NCBI GenBank assembly: GCA_027082895.1
Contig: JALWTJ010000278.1
Location: 1-5,334, forward strand
Direction: 5' to 3'
DNA: 5,334 nt
Origin: Hyphomicrobiales bacterium
GTDB taxonomy: Bacteria; Pseudomonadota; Alphaproteobacteria; Rhizobiales; Devosiaceae
The translations under genes and the position numbers were made by a program. How positions within the stretch are numbered: position 1 is the stretch's first letter; the number at the start of each line of letters is the position of its first letter. Positions 1-5,329 of the stretch are shown here, one piece after another. The notes beneath the pieces were generated by a model. That model worked only from the letters and a program-made list of their open reading frames with translations. It was not told the origin of the DNA and ran no database searches.

Positions 1-114
1 TTTGCAAAGCTCAAGGACTGGCGGCGTATCGCCATGCGGTTTGACCGCTGCGCCCATACATTCCTCTCGGCAATCCAGATTGCCGCAGTGTTCATCTTCT
101 GGATCAATCAATGA
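1..114 (+). CDS. IS5-family-like transposase, C-terminal fragment (cut by window edge)
   Basis: The frame is open from the first base and stops at TGA 112-114, giving 37 residues that begin FAKLKDWRRIAMRFDRCAHT and end FWINQ. This matches the conserved C-terminus of IS5-family DDE transposases: a 'F-KLK-WRRIA-R-D' stretch carrying the region after the catalytic Glu, then a hydrophobic tail of the type 'FLSAIQIAAVFIFW'. The catalytic residues themselves lie upstream of the window, so activity cannot be judged. The enzyme would cut and rejoin the ends of its own element. The stop codon falls only about 10 bases before the presumed element end, which is usual for these compact elements. It is transcribed in the same direction as the phage genes. 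The family call comes from remembered motif similarity, not a search. Confidence 0.85.
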   Translation, partial: FAKLKDWRRIAMRFDRCAHTFLSAIQIAAVFIFWINQ

Positions 115-124
115 GTCCTGAGCC
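1..124 (+). mobile_element. Right end of an IS5-family-like insertion sequence
   Basis: The transposase stop is followed by GAGTCCTGAGCC, and then by a TA at 125-126 where phage-like coding sequence resumes. Read inward, the presumed terminal repeat starts GGCTCAGGACTCATTG, which resembles the GG(G)-starting ends of IS5/IS427-type elements that insert at TA. The left end and the second TA copy lie outside the window, so the exact boundary (about 124, give or take 2) is inferred. The element seems to have inserted near the 3' end of a tail gene. Confidence 0.6.
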
Positions 125-212
125 TAGCCTGTCCGTCCGCCTTTACCAGATCGGGGCGCTCGGTCGGGGTGTGCCGCATTTTGAGACCCTCGCCATCAAG
201 GAAAGCCTATGA
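125..212 (+). pseudogene. 3' remnant of an upstream phage tail gene cut by the IS
   Basis: After the presumed IS end the frame reads SLSVRLYQIGALGRGVPHFE followed by TLAIKESL and TGA at 210-212. It has no start codon of its own that makes sense. Its stop overlaps the ATG of the next gene (ATGA, 209-212), which is typical of translationally coupled genes in a phage operon. The 'VRLYQIGALGRG' pattern looks like the C-terminal end of large tail-tip or host-specificity proteins that commonly precede DUF2793 genes in alphaproteobacterial prophages; that identification is a resemblance only. The rest of the gene would lie on the far side of the IS. If so, the prophage tail gene is broken and virion assembly is probably impaired. 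Confidence 0.55.
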
Positions 213-1489
213 CCAACACCCCGAACCTGGCCTTGCCCTATCTGGCGGCCGCGCAGGCGCAAAAACATGTCACGGTCAACGAGGCGCTGAGCCTGATCGA
301 TGCGCTGGCCCAGATGGCAGTTGTTGCCGTTGGTGCAACCTCGCCGCCCGCCACACCGGCCGAGGGGGATCGCCATATCATCGGTAGCGGTGCCACGGGG
401 GCATGGTCCAGCTGGGACAACAGCATCGCGCTGTTTTCCGGCGGGGCATGGCTGCGCCTGATCCCGCAGGCCGGCTGGATGGCGTGGGATGTAGCGGCTG
501 GCGAGCTTCTGGTCTGGAACGGGTCCGCGTGGGCTTCCTTCGTGCCGAACCTGCAAAATCTTTCCGGTGTCGGCATCGGCACCTCTTCGGATGCCACCAA
601 CAGGCTGGCGGTCTCCGCCGCGGCAACCCTGCTCAATCACGCCGGCAACGGCCACCAGCTCAAGATCAACAAGGCCGCAGCCGGTGACACCGCCAGCCTG
701 CTGTTCCAGACCAACTGGTCCGGTCGCGCCGAAATGGGCACGGCGGGCAGTGACGATTTCGCCCTCAAGGTCAGCGCCGACGGCAGCACGTTCCATGAAG
801 CGATGAAGGCGGACGGCAATACCGGTGCAGCCAGCTTCCCGAATGGCATGGACCCCGAGCGCCACGGCGTCGGCGGCCTGACCAAGGGCGGCGGGTCTGA
901 CTGGTGGGGCACGGTCGATCCCTTCACCGTGAGTTACAGTTCCGGATCCCCGCAGGCGCTGTCGCAGGACAAGATGTATTTCATGCCGTTTTTCGTCGAT
1001 CGGCCCGTTCAGCTGGTTGGCGGGTTCGTATCCCTCGGCACAGCCTCGACAACCGCCGGAGCACTGATCCGGTGTGGCATCTACCGCCTTGGTGCGCCCA
1101 ACGGTGACGACTGGGATATCGGGGATCGGGTGGCAGATTTCGGGACGCTGCCGGCGGACGTGGCGGGGCACAAGATCTTCGATTCGGCCGCACCTCAAAC
1201 TCTGGCGAGAGGCTGGTATGTCACCACCATGGGGGTAAGCGGAGCCGGTGCCTACGCCCGCTATGCCCGCTGGATGACACCCGGTCTGACGCGATACTAT
1301 CCCCACAGCAGCGGCACCAGCGCCTATCCCCGTGTCGTTGCCCCGCAGGTTTTTCTCTACGAGAACGGCAGCAACGCCGAGATCACCGGCGGGCTGCCTG
1401 TCAGCTGGACCGGCAACCCTGTCAGCACCATGACCTCGACCAACAACTGGGTCTATCAGATGGTTTTCCCGAAATGGCGCGAAGTTTGA
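209..1489 (+). CDS. DUF2793-type phage tail protein, probable receptor-binding fibre
   Basis: The gene encodes 426 residues. Its start ATG 209 overlaps the preceding stop, and AAGGAA (199-204) sits just upstream as ribosome binding site. Residues 2-112 show the DUF2793 pattern: TPNLALPYLAAAQAQKHVTV near the start, then NEALSLIDAL, 'PAEGDRHIIG', and Trp/Gly-rich short strands (AWSSWDNSIALFSGGAWLRL, WMAWDVAAGELLVWNGSAW). Residues about 115-215 are Ser/Ala/Gly/Asn-rich with repeated short strands, as in a trimeric stalk. Residues about 240-426 form a separate beta-rich domain (MYFMPFFVDRPVQLVGGFVS, 'GALIRCGIYRLGAPNGD', 'LARGWYVTTMGVSGAG') resembling jelly-roll head domains in phage tail proteins that contact the host surface. 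DUF2793 has no proven biochemical role. The tail-tip or fibre role is inferred from domain layout and from its place between a tail gene and the lysis genes. Confidence 0.85.
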   Translation: MTNTPNLALPYLAAAQAQKHVTVNEALSLIDALAQMAVVAVGATSPPATPAEGDRHIIGSGATGAWSSWDNSIALFSGGAWLRLIPQAGWMAWDVAAGELLVWNGSAWASFVPNLQNLSGVGIGTSSDATNRLAVSAAATLLNHAGNGHQLKINKAAAGDTASLLFQTNWSGRAEMGTAGSDDFALKVSADGSTFHEAMKADGNTGAASFPNGMDPERHGVGGLTKGGGSDWWGTVDPFTVSYSSGSPQALSQDKMYFMPFFVDRPVQLVGGFVSLGTASTTAGALIRCGIYRLGAPNGDDWDIGDRVADFGTLPADVAGHKIFDSAAPQTLARGWYVTTMGVSGAGAYARYARWMTPGLTRYYPHSSGTSAYPRVVAPQVFLYENGSNAEITGGLPVSWTGNPVSTMTSTNNWVYQMVFPKWREV

Positions 1490-1514
1490 TCCACCCGAAC
1501 AATAAGGAGAGAAC

Positions 1515-1796
1515 ATGACCCCGCCAAAACATGAAGCGGGCTTCGTGCGCATGCCCGAGGATGAATTCGAAGCCATGCTGGCCCGCGCGGCAGAAGAAGG
1601 TGCACGCCGGGCCCTCGTCGATGTTGGCCTCGACGGTCCGGAAGCCGCCATCGACATCCACGACCTGCGCACGCTGCTCGATAGCCTGCGCATGGCGCGG
1701 CGCACCGCCTGGCAGACCATCGTGCGCCTGATCACCACCGGCCTGTTGCTCGCCCTGATCGCGGGCATTGCCGTGAAGTTGAAACTGTTCGGCTAA
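1515..1796 (+). CDS. Small one-pass membrane protein of the late operon (DUF6127-like)
   Basis: The gene encodes 93 residues, with a strong Shine-Dalgarno AAGGAG at 1504-1509 six bases before ATG 1515. The N-terminal two thirds are charged and helical (EDEFEAMLARAAEEGARRAL, then VDVGLDGPEAAIDIHDLRTL). A single hydrophobic segment follows at about residues 67-88 (IVRLITTGLLLALIAGIAVK), and the protein ends LKLFG. The pattern 'ARRALVDVGLDGPEAAIDIHDLRTLLDSLRMARRTAW' plus a C-terminal membrane helix matches my memory of DUF6127, small proteins beside tail and lysis genes in alphaproteobacterial prophages; no function is established. It lies 25 bases after the tail gene and before a terminator, so it is probably co-transcribed with the tail gene. 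A holin or lysis-accessory role is possible but unproven. Confidence 0.75.
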   Translation: MTPPKHEAGFVRMPEDEFEAMLARAAEEGARRALVDVGLDGPEAAIDIHDLRTLLDSLRMARRTAWQTIVRLITTGLLLALIAGIAVKLKLFG

Positions 1797-1820
1797 GGCC
1801 AACACAACCATACCGACCAC

Positions 1821-1842
1821 ACCCGCCAACCGGCGGGTTTTT
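1821..1842 (+). terminator. Intrinsic terminator between tail and endolysin genes
   Basis: ACCCGCC (1821-1827) and GGCGGGT (1832-1838) form a perfect 7 bp GC-rich stem with an AACC loop, followed by a run of five T (1838-1842). It lies 24 bases after the 93-residue protein's stop and 18 bases before the endolysin ATG. It should end or weaken transcripts from the tail operon, so lysis genes would depend on readthrough, antitermination or a promoter I cannot see in the short gap. Confidence 0.8.
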
Positions 1843-1859
1843 CATTTCTGGAGGAAACC

Positions 1860-2552
1860 ATGACCACTCACTATTATGCCGACTGGCGCGATGTGCCGGA
1901 AAAACTCTGGCGCTGGCCCAACTTCAGCCCCGAGGAAATCGCCTGCCGTGGCGATGGCACCATCCGTATCAACGAGCCGGCCCTCGACAAGCTGCAGGCC
2001 CTGCGCGACCGCCTTGGCGTGCCGCTGATCGTGCATTCCGCCTATCGCAGCCCCGCCTATAACCGGCAGGTCGGCGGGGCCAAACACTCCATGCACCTGC
2101 AAGGCGCGGCGTTCGATATCTCCATGGCCAACCATGATCCCGAGAGTTTTGAAGCTGCCGCGCGGGCCATCGGGTTTACGGGTTTCGGCTTCTATCCGCG
2201 TCAGAACTTCATGCACATCGACATCGGCCGCGCCCGCCAGTGGGGTGATCCGTTCCCTCCGCGTGCCACCCGCGGTGGTCGCACCACGCGGTTTGCCCCC
2301 GAGCCGCCACGCCTGCGCGAAACCCTGACGGAATCCCGCACCATGAAAGGCGGCGGTGCAGCTGGTATGGCCACCATCGGCGCGGCAGGCGTCGAGGTGG
2401 TGCAACAAGCCGTCATCGACACCCAGTCCGCCCTTCAACCGCTGATCCCGTATCTCGACACAATGCGCTGGCTGTTCATCGTCGTGGCCCTGATCGGCAT
2501 CGGAACCACCATCTACGCCCGCTGGGACGACTGGCGCAAAGGGCGGCGCTGA
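1860..2552 (+). CDS. M15-family zinc peptidase endolysin with C-terminal transmembrane anchor
   Basis: The gene encodes 230 residues, with Shine-Dalgarno GGAGG at 1850-1854 and ATG 1860. Residues about 15-130 form an M15-type peptidase domain (Peptidase_M15_3-like): NFSPEEIACR (21-30), HSAYRSPAYN (59-68), the zinc motif SMHLQGAAFDIS (His79 and Asp86) and FMHIDIG (His119). These three residues are the expected zinc ligands, so the enzyme looks intact. Such enzymes cut peptide bonds in peptidoglycan stems. A basic linker (about 133-163) leads to a Gly/Ala-rich stretch (164-180) and one transmembrane helix at about 204-221 (RWLFIVVALIGIGTTIYARW), then a charged tail WDDWRKGRR. No signal peptide is seen. 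The last bases overlap the next start (TGATG), indicating a coupled lysis cassette. The C-terminal segment is unusual for a plain endolysin and may act as an anchor or built-in holin-like part. Confidence 0.88.
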   Translation: MTTHYYADWRDVPEKLWRWPNFSPEEIACRGDGTIRINEPALDKLQALRDRLGVPLIVHSAYRSPAYNRQVGGAKHSMHLQGAAFDISMANHDPESFEAAARAIGFTGFGFYPRQNFMHIDIGRARQWGDPFPPRATRGGRTTRFAPEPPRLRETLTESRTMKGGGAAGMATIGAAGVEVVQQAVIDTQSALQPLIPYLDTMRWLFIVVALIGIGTTIYARWDDWRKGRR

Positions 2553-2806
2553 TGGGCGCGCTCATCGCATGGTTCACCGGCAGCCGCCTCACGCTGGCTG
2601 TCGGAAAATGGGCCGCCATCGCCCTCGCAATATCGCTGTTTCTCCTGTCCCTGCGCCGCTCCGGCGAGCGTGCCGGACGGCTGGCGGAACGGCTCGAAAA
2701 TCAGGAGAAAGCCAATGAAATCCAGCGTCAAATGCTCGAAGCCGCGTCTCGCCGTCCTAATGATCGTGACGAGCTTGCTGAGCGCTTGCGCGACGGTGAG
2801 TTCTGA
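2552..2806 (+). CDS. Rz-like inner-membrane spanin (i-spanin) candidate
   Basis: The gene encodes 84 residues, starting at ATG 2552 within the TGATG overlap with the endolysin stop. A short N-terminus is followed by a transmembrane helix at about 19-34 (KWAAIALAISLFLLSLRR). A charged helix follows (RSGERAGRLAERLENQEKAN and onward), likely a coiled coil, ending DELAERLRDGEF. This N-in membrane anchor plus periplasmic coiled coil is the layout of Rz-type spanin subunits, which pair with an outer-membrane lipoprotein to fuse or disrupt the outer membrane in the last lysis step. Sequence similarity in this class is weak. The call rests on topology, length, position after the endolysin, and the overlapping lipoprotein gene in the +1-shifted frame. 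Confidence 0.75.
   Translation: MGALIAWFTGSRLTLAVGKWAAIALAISLFLLSLRRSGERAGRLAERLENQEKANEIQRQMLEAASRRPNDRDELAERLRDGEF
2703..2707 (+). promoter_or_regulatory. Shine-Dalgarno that sets the o-spanin start inside the i-spanin gene
   Basis: AGGAG lies seven bases before ATG 2715 and within the i-spanin coding region. It favours 2715 over the upstream in-frame ATG at 2670, because translation from 2715 puts a proper lipoprotein signal at the N-terminus while the extra 15 residues from 2670 would bury it. Confidence 0.7.
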
Positions 2807-2969
2807 GCGATTCACTGGTGTCTGCCCGCCGGTGGTGGAGTATGATGACGGGTTTCAGGCAAGGGCGGCCGAGGAAATACAAGCGCTGCCGGAACGGTCG
2901 GCAATCGTGGACATGTTGAGCGATTACGCCGTCATGCGGGAACAGGCGCGGGTGTGTATTTTTCCGTGA
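2715..2969 (+). CDS. Rz1-like outer-membrane lipoprotein spanin (o-spanin)
   Basis: The gene encodes 84 residues. Its first 92 bases overlap the i-spanin gene in another frame, the classic Rz/Rz1 arrangement. The signal peptide is textbook: basic start MKSSVKCSKPRLA, hydrophobic core VLMIVTSLL, and lipobox LSAC with lipidated Cys25. Ala at position +2 fits sorting to the outer membrane. The mature part (about 60 residues) has CPP at 37-39, then 'VVEYDDGFQARAAEEIQALP' and a short helix ending in Cys81, like small o-spanins in alphaproteobacterial prophages. It is less proline-rich than lambda Rz1. Cys37 and Cys81 could form a disulfide, within or between chains. It would bridge the periplasm with the preceding protein and disrupt the outer membrane at lysis. 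Confidence 0.8.
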   Translation: MKSSVKCSKPRLAVLMIVTSLLSACATVSSERFTGVCPPVVEYDDGFQARAAEEIQALPERSAIVDMLSDYAVMREQARVCIFP

Positions 2970-2982
2970 AATCAGCGGTTTT

Positions 2983-3012
2983 CCAGTTTAAGCTGGGGCT
3001 AATGCCAGTTTA
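2983..3012. promoter_or_regulatory. Candidate operator upstream of the XRE regulator
   Basis: CCAGTTTA occurs twice as a direct repeat (2983-2990 and 3005-3012), spaced 22 bases start to start, about two helical turns. The first copy is also half of the near-palindrome CCAGTTTAAGCTGG (2983-2996, 12 of 14 positions symmetric). This lies in the 57-base gap directly before the regulator start, where an autoregulatory operator would be expected. I see no convincing -35/-10 pair; a TATGAA at 3011-3016 is only a weak -10 candidate. Confidence 0.35.
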
Positions 3013-3026
3013 TGAAATGACTTGCC

Positions 3027-3353
3027 ATGAAAAATTGCATCGCAAAAATCCGCAAAGAACAGGGGCTTACATTGCAGGCCCTTGCGGACAGCGTTGGCGC
3101 GAGCAATCAACAGATCAGCCATCTGGAAAAGGAGCGCCGTGGGTTGACCGTGGATTGGCTAGAACGGATTGCAGTTGCGTTGGATTGCCATCCATTTGAC
3201 CTCTTGGAGCCTGATCCAGCGCTTATGAAGATCAACGGGGCAAGCCCCACAGTTGTTGAACAGCAGCTTGTTGTGCAATTTCGGCTATTTTCAGCGGCGC
3301 AGCAAAAGGCGATGCTGCATTTCCTAAGGGCGATGATAACAGAGAACTCCTGA
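3027..3353 (+). CDS. XRE-family helix-turn-helix transcriptional regulator
   Basis: The gene encodes 108 residues. Residues about 5-61 form a Cro/C1-type DNA-binding domain: IRKEQGLTLQALADSVGAS, then the recognition helix NQQISHLEKERR (27-38), then LTVDWLERIAVALDCHPFDL. The remaining 45 residues, including 'VEQQLVVQFRLFSAAQQKAMLHFLRAM', form a helical tail likely used for dimer formation. There is no peptidase or sensor domain, so it is not a self-cleaving LexA/CI-type repressor. It probably binds a short palindromic operator, perhaps the repeat cluster just upstream. Its start has no strong Shine-Dalgarno, but the in-frame ATG at 3012 is followed at once by a stop, so ATG 3027 is the first usable start. 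It faces the ankyrin gene convergently. It could serve the prophage or the accessory block. Confidence 0.88.
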   Translation: MKNCIAKIRKEQGLTLQALADSVGASNQQISHLEKERRGLTVDWLERIAVALDCHPFDLLEPDPALMKINGASPTVVEQQLVVQFRLFSAAQQKAMLHFLRAMITENS

Positions 3354-3433
3354 ATGGCTGGTTTGTAGGTTGGCGGGAAATCATGTCTGCGAAATACAAA
3401 ACATAATGCTTGGTGGATGTTGCCGCATGGGTG

Positions 3434-5329
3434 TCATCCCATTTTGGGTCCGGGGTGCCTCCTTAAATACGACGCATCGGGTTTTGACAATTTCGCCAGA
3501 AATTCCTCTGCCAACTTTCGATGCCCTCTTGTCACGAGCAGGACCAAGGCTGTTTGCCCGTCATCGGTTTCGTCGCGGGGATTGGCCCCACGGTCAAGAA
3601 GCAGATCTATTACGTCCTTTGCTCCCTGTTCTGCCGCCAACAGGAAAGGCGTGAACCCGCCTTGATGTTTGGCGTTCGGGTTTCCGCCGGCTTCCAAAAT
3701 GGCTTTGGCTATACCAAGTCGGGTTTTCAATGAAACGCCTGCACCGTTATTAAAGAAATTTGCAACTTCATCAGCAATAATTCGATATTCCGGAATGTCA
3801 GTTTGGGCTCTCGGTCTCATGGCATTTAGCTGTTCGTCTATGAACGGCGAGGCTGAAGGCCGCATCCACTGGGGAACTGCGTTCAGCGTTGCCTGATTGA
3901 CATGTTGCCGAAGCTGATCGCCATTTTCGATTTTCGCAAAAAACTCGACTGACAGATACAGTGGCGTTGCATCCATTTCACCTCTCAATTCAGGGTCGGC
4001 ACGATAGCCCAAAAGTGCCCGCACCATATCAATATTTCCGTTGCTCACGGCCTCCCCAAGGCATGTTCGACCGGTTTGTCTTGTACGCTGGTTGATTATT
4101 TTCAAATCTGTTTTGGGAAGGAGCAGCGCAAAGCATTCTGCACTGTTTGCCTGGATCGCCCCTAACAATGGGGATCCGAAATTGGGGCACAACAAATCTG
4201 GATTGGCCCCGGCGTCCAGCAGTTTCCTGACCTTTTCAGGTTGCTTGGTGTGTGCGAAAATATAAAGCTGGGATTGAGGGGTTGTTCCATATCCCTTTAC
4301 CATCCTGTCCGGGTGTCGCAGATCCGGTTTCCGGGCAAGCCATTCTTCGGCGCAGACCAAATTGCCCTGGATCGTCTTTGATTTCGCAGTTTTGTGTGGT
4401 TCGACATCGGTTTCCCGATAGTAAAATTCGGGCGGAAACATTTTGTAGAACAAGGCATCCGGGCGATATAGATCGAGCTTCAACCCCATGGTTTCTGCCC
4501 AGTCAGCCCATTTCTTCACCCTGCGTTTATCCCCTGTAAAAGCCGCCGTTACCAGCAGCGGTTTCAGCGTATTTCGCATCGCAGGCCCGTTTCGATATGC
4601 CTGCCGGGTGCATGCTTTGTCAAAAGACTCAACCGCCTTTTTGAACTCGCCATTCAAAACGTGAAAGCGACCCGTGTAGATTTGCAATCCGTCCATTCCC
4701 TCATGGTCCGCAAATAGCCGCTCGACCTCTTCAAGAGCCGTTAACACCAGGTCGCGATCTCCGGTAGTTTTAACAGTTTGAGGGTTGGTCAAGGTTTTAA
4801 GACGGTCCAGAACTTCCGCTTCCGCTGGGATCTCCGTGTGCTTCGCCGGGCAGGATTCAACGGCCCGCTGGCTTAAGGTACGTTGTAGTTTTTCAGCTAC
4901 CTGTTTCAGATCAACAAACCCTGTTCCATGATCAAATGCTTTTGACCAGTTTGATGCCGCCTTCTTACGCAATTCGGGTGGCTGACCGGCCCAAAATCTC
5001 TGAAAGGCATTTCCGTATAGCAGCGCGATACCCAGAGCTTCGTAGCCGGTCTCGAGCAATTGTAAAATCGAGCGGACGTTCATTTTTCCGGTTTTCTGCC
5101 AGCGATACAGATTGTCTTCGACTGATTTATCTTCGATCGCATTACCCGTTTGCGCCAATCGAATGCTCAGTTCTTTCGCAAATGTCGGGGTAGAGAGGTC
5201 GTGCCGTGCAAGAAAAGCCGCCCATATATCGGGAAGCACCAGATCCGGATTTTCCAACCAATGCTGCGGGTTGACCCCGATTTCCATCAAAGCCTTGAGT
5301 GGAAAGGCAAAGCACACGTCGCCAGCCAA
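3434..5329 (-). CDS. Large ankyrin-repeat protein with unrecognised helical N-terminal half (5' end unresolved)
   Basis: The frame stops at 3434-3436 and stays open to the window edge. The first in-window start is TTG at 5329 (631 residues) and the first ATG is at 5287 (617 residues, weak AAGG upstream); the gene may also begin outside. Numbering here is from 5329. Residues about 30-95 (including DIWAAFLARHDL and 'VEDNLYRWQKTGKMNV') look like a helical, possibly HTH-like region. About 210-285 is TPR-like (YTGRFHVLNGEFKKAVESFD). Ankyrin units follow at about 349-380 (VRKLLDAGANPDLL), 382-413, 417-449 (MVRALLGYRADPELRG), 451-465, 540-555 (ILEAGGNPNAK), 557-589 (FTPFLLAAEQGAKDVIDLLL, then DRGANPRDE) and 590-620. 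The array is split by a stretch at about 466-535. No signal peptide, transmembrane helix or enzyme motif is seen. Ankyrin repeats bind proteins; the partner is unknown. GC is clearly lower than in the phage genes, suggesting separate acquisition. Confidence 0.85.
   Translation of the reverse strand: MAGDVCFAFPLKALMEIGVNPQHWLENPDLVLPDIWAAFLARHDLSTPTFAKELSIRLAQTGNAIEDKSVEDNLYRWQKTGKMNVRSILQLLETGYEALGIALLYGNAFQRFWAGQPPELRKKAASNWSKAFDHGTGFVDLKQVAEKLQRTLSQRAVESCPAKHTEIPAEAEVLDRLKTLTNPQTVKTTGDRDLVLTALEEVERLFADHEGMDGLQIYTGRFHVLNGEFKKAVESFDKACTRQAYRNGPAMRNTLKPLLVTAAFTGDKRRVKKWADWAETMGLKLDLYRPDALFYKMFPPEFYYRETDVEPHKTAKSKTIQGNLVCAEEWLARKPDLRHPDRMVKGYGTTPQSQLYIFAHTKQPEKVRKLLDAGANPDLLCPNFGSPLLGAIQANSAECFALLLPKTDLKIINQRTRQTGRTCLGEAVSNGNIDMVRALLGYRADPELRGEMDATPLYLSVEFFAKIENGDQLRQHVNQATLNAVPQWMRPSASPFIDEQLNAMRPRAQTDIPEYRIIADEVANFFNNGAGVSLKTRLGIAKAILEAGGNPNAKHQGGFTPFLLAAEQGAKDVIDLLLDRGANPRDETDDGQTALVLLVTRGHRKLAEEFLAKLSKPDASYLRRHPGPKMG

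Noticed and set aside
143..1768. Long open frame of 541 codons on the minus strand
   Set aside because: It lies antisense to the tail gene and the 93-residue gene, which have good ribosome binding sites, coupling and recognisable domains. The minus-strand protein is Arg/Gly/Pro-rich with no family likeness, as expected from GC-rich third positions.
1842..2438. Minus-strand open frame of 198 codons across the endolysin gene
   Set aside because: It is antisense to a gene with an intact zinc-peptidase motif, and its translation shows no coherent domain. Treated as a shadow.
2954..3199. 81-codon + strand open frame overlapping the XRE gene
   Set aside because: It has no family likeness, and it overlaps the clear helix-turn-helix gene in another frame.
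3427..3445. Short hairpin ATGGG/CCCAT followed by TTTT between the XRE and ankyrin genes
   Set aside because: The stem is only 5 bp with a 6-base loop and contains the stop codon of the ankyrin gene. Too weak to call a terminator, although a terminator is expected in this convergent gap.
4252..4539. Several + strand open frames within the ankyrin region (for example 95 codons here, 94 codons at 3370)
   Set aside because: All are antisense to a long frame with several ankyrin units, lack convincing ribosome binding sites and show no recognisable domain.
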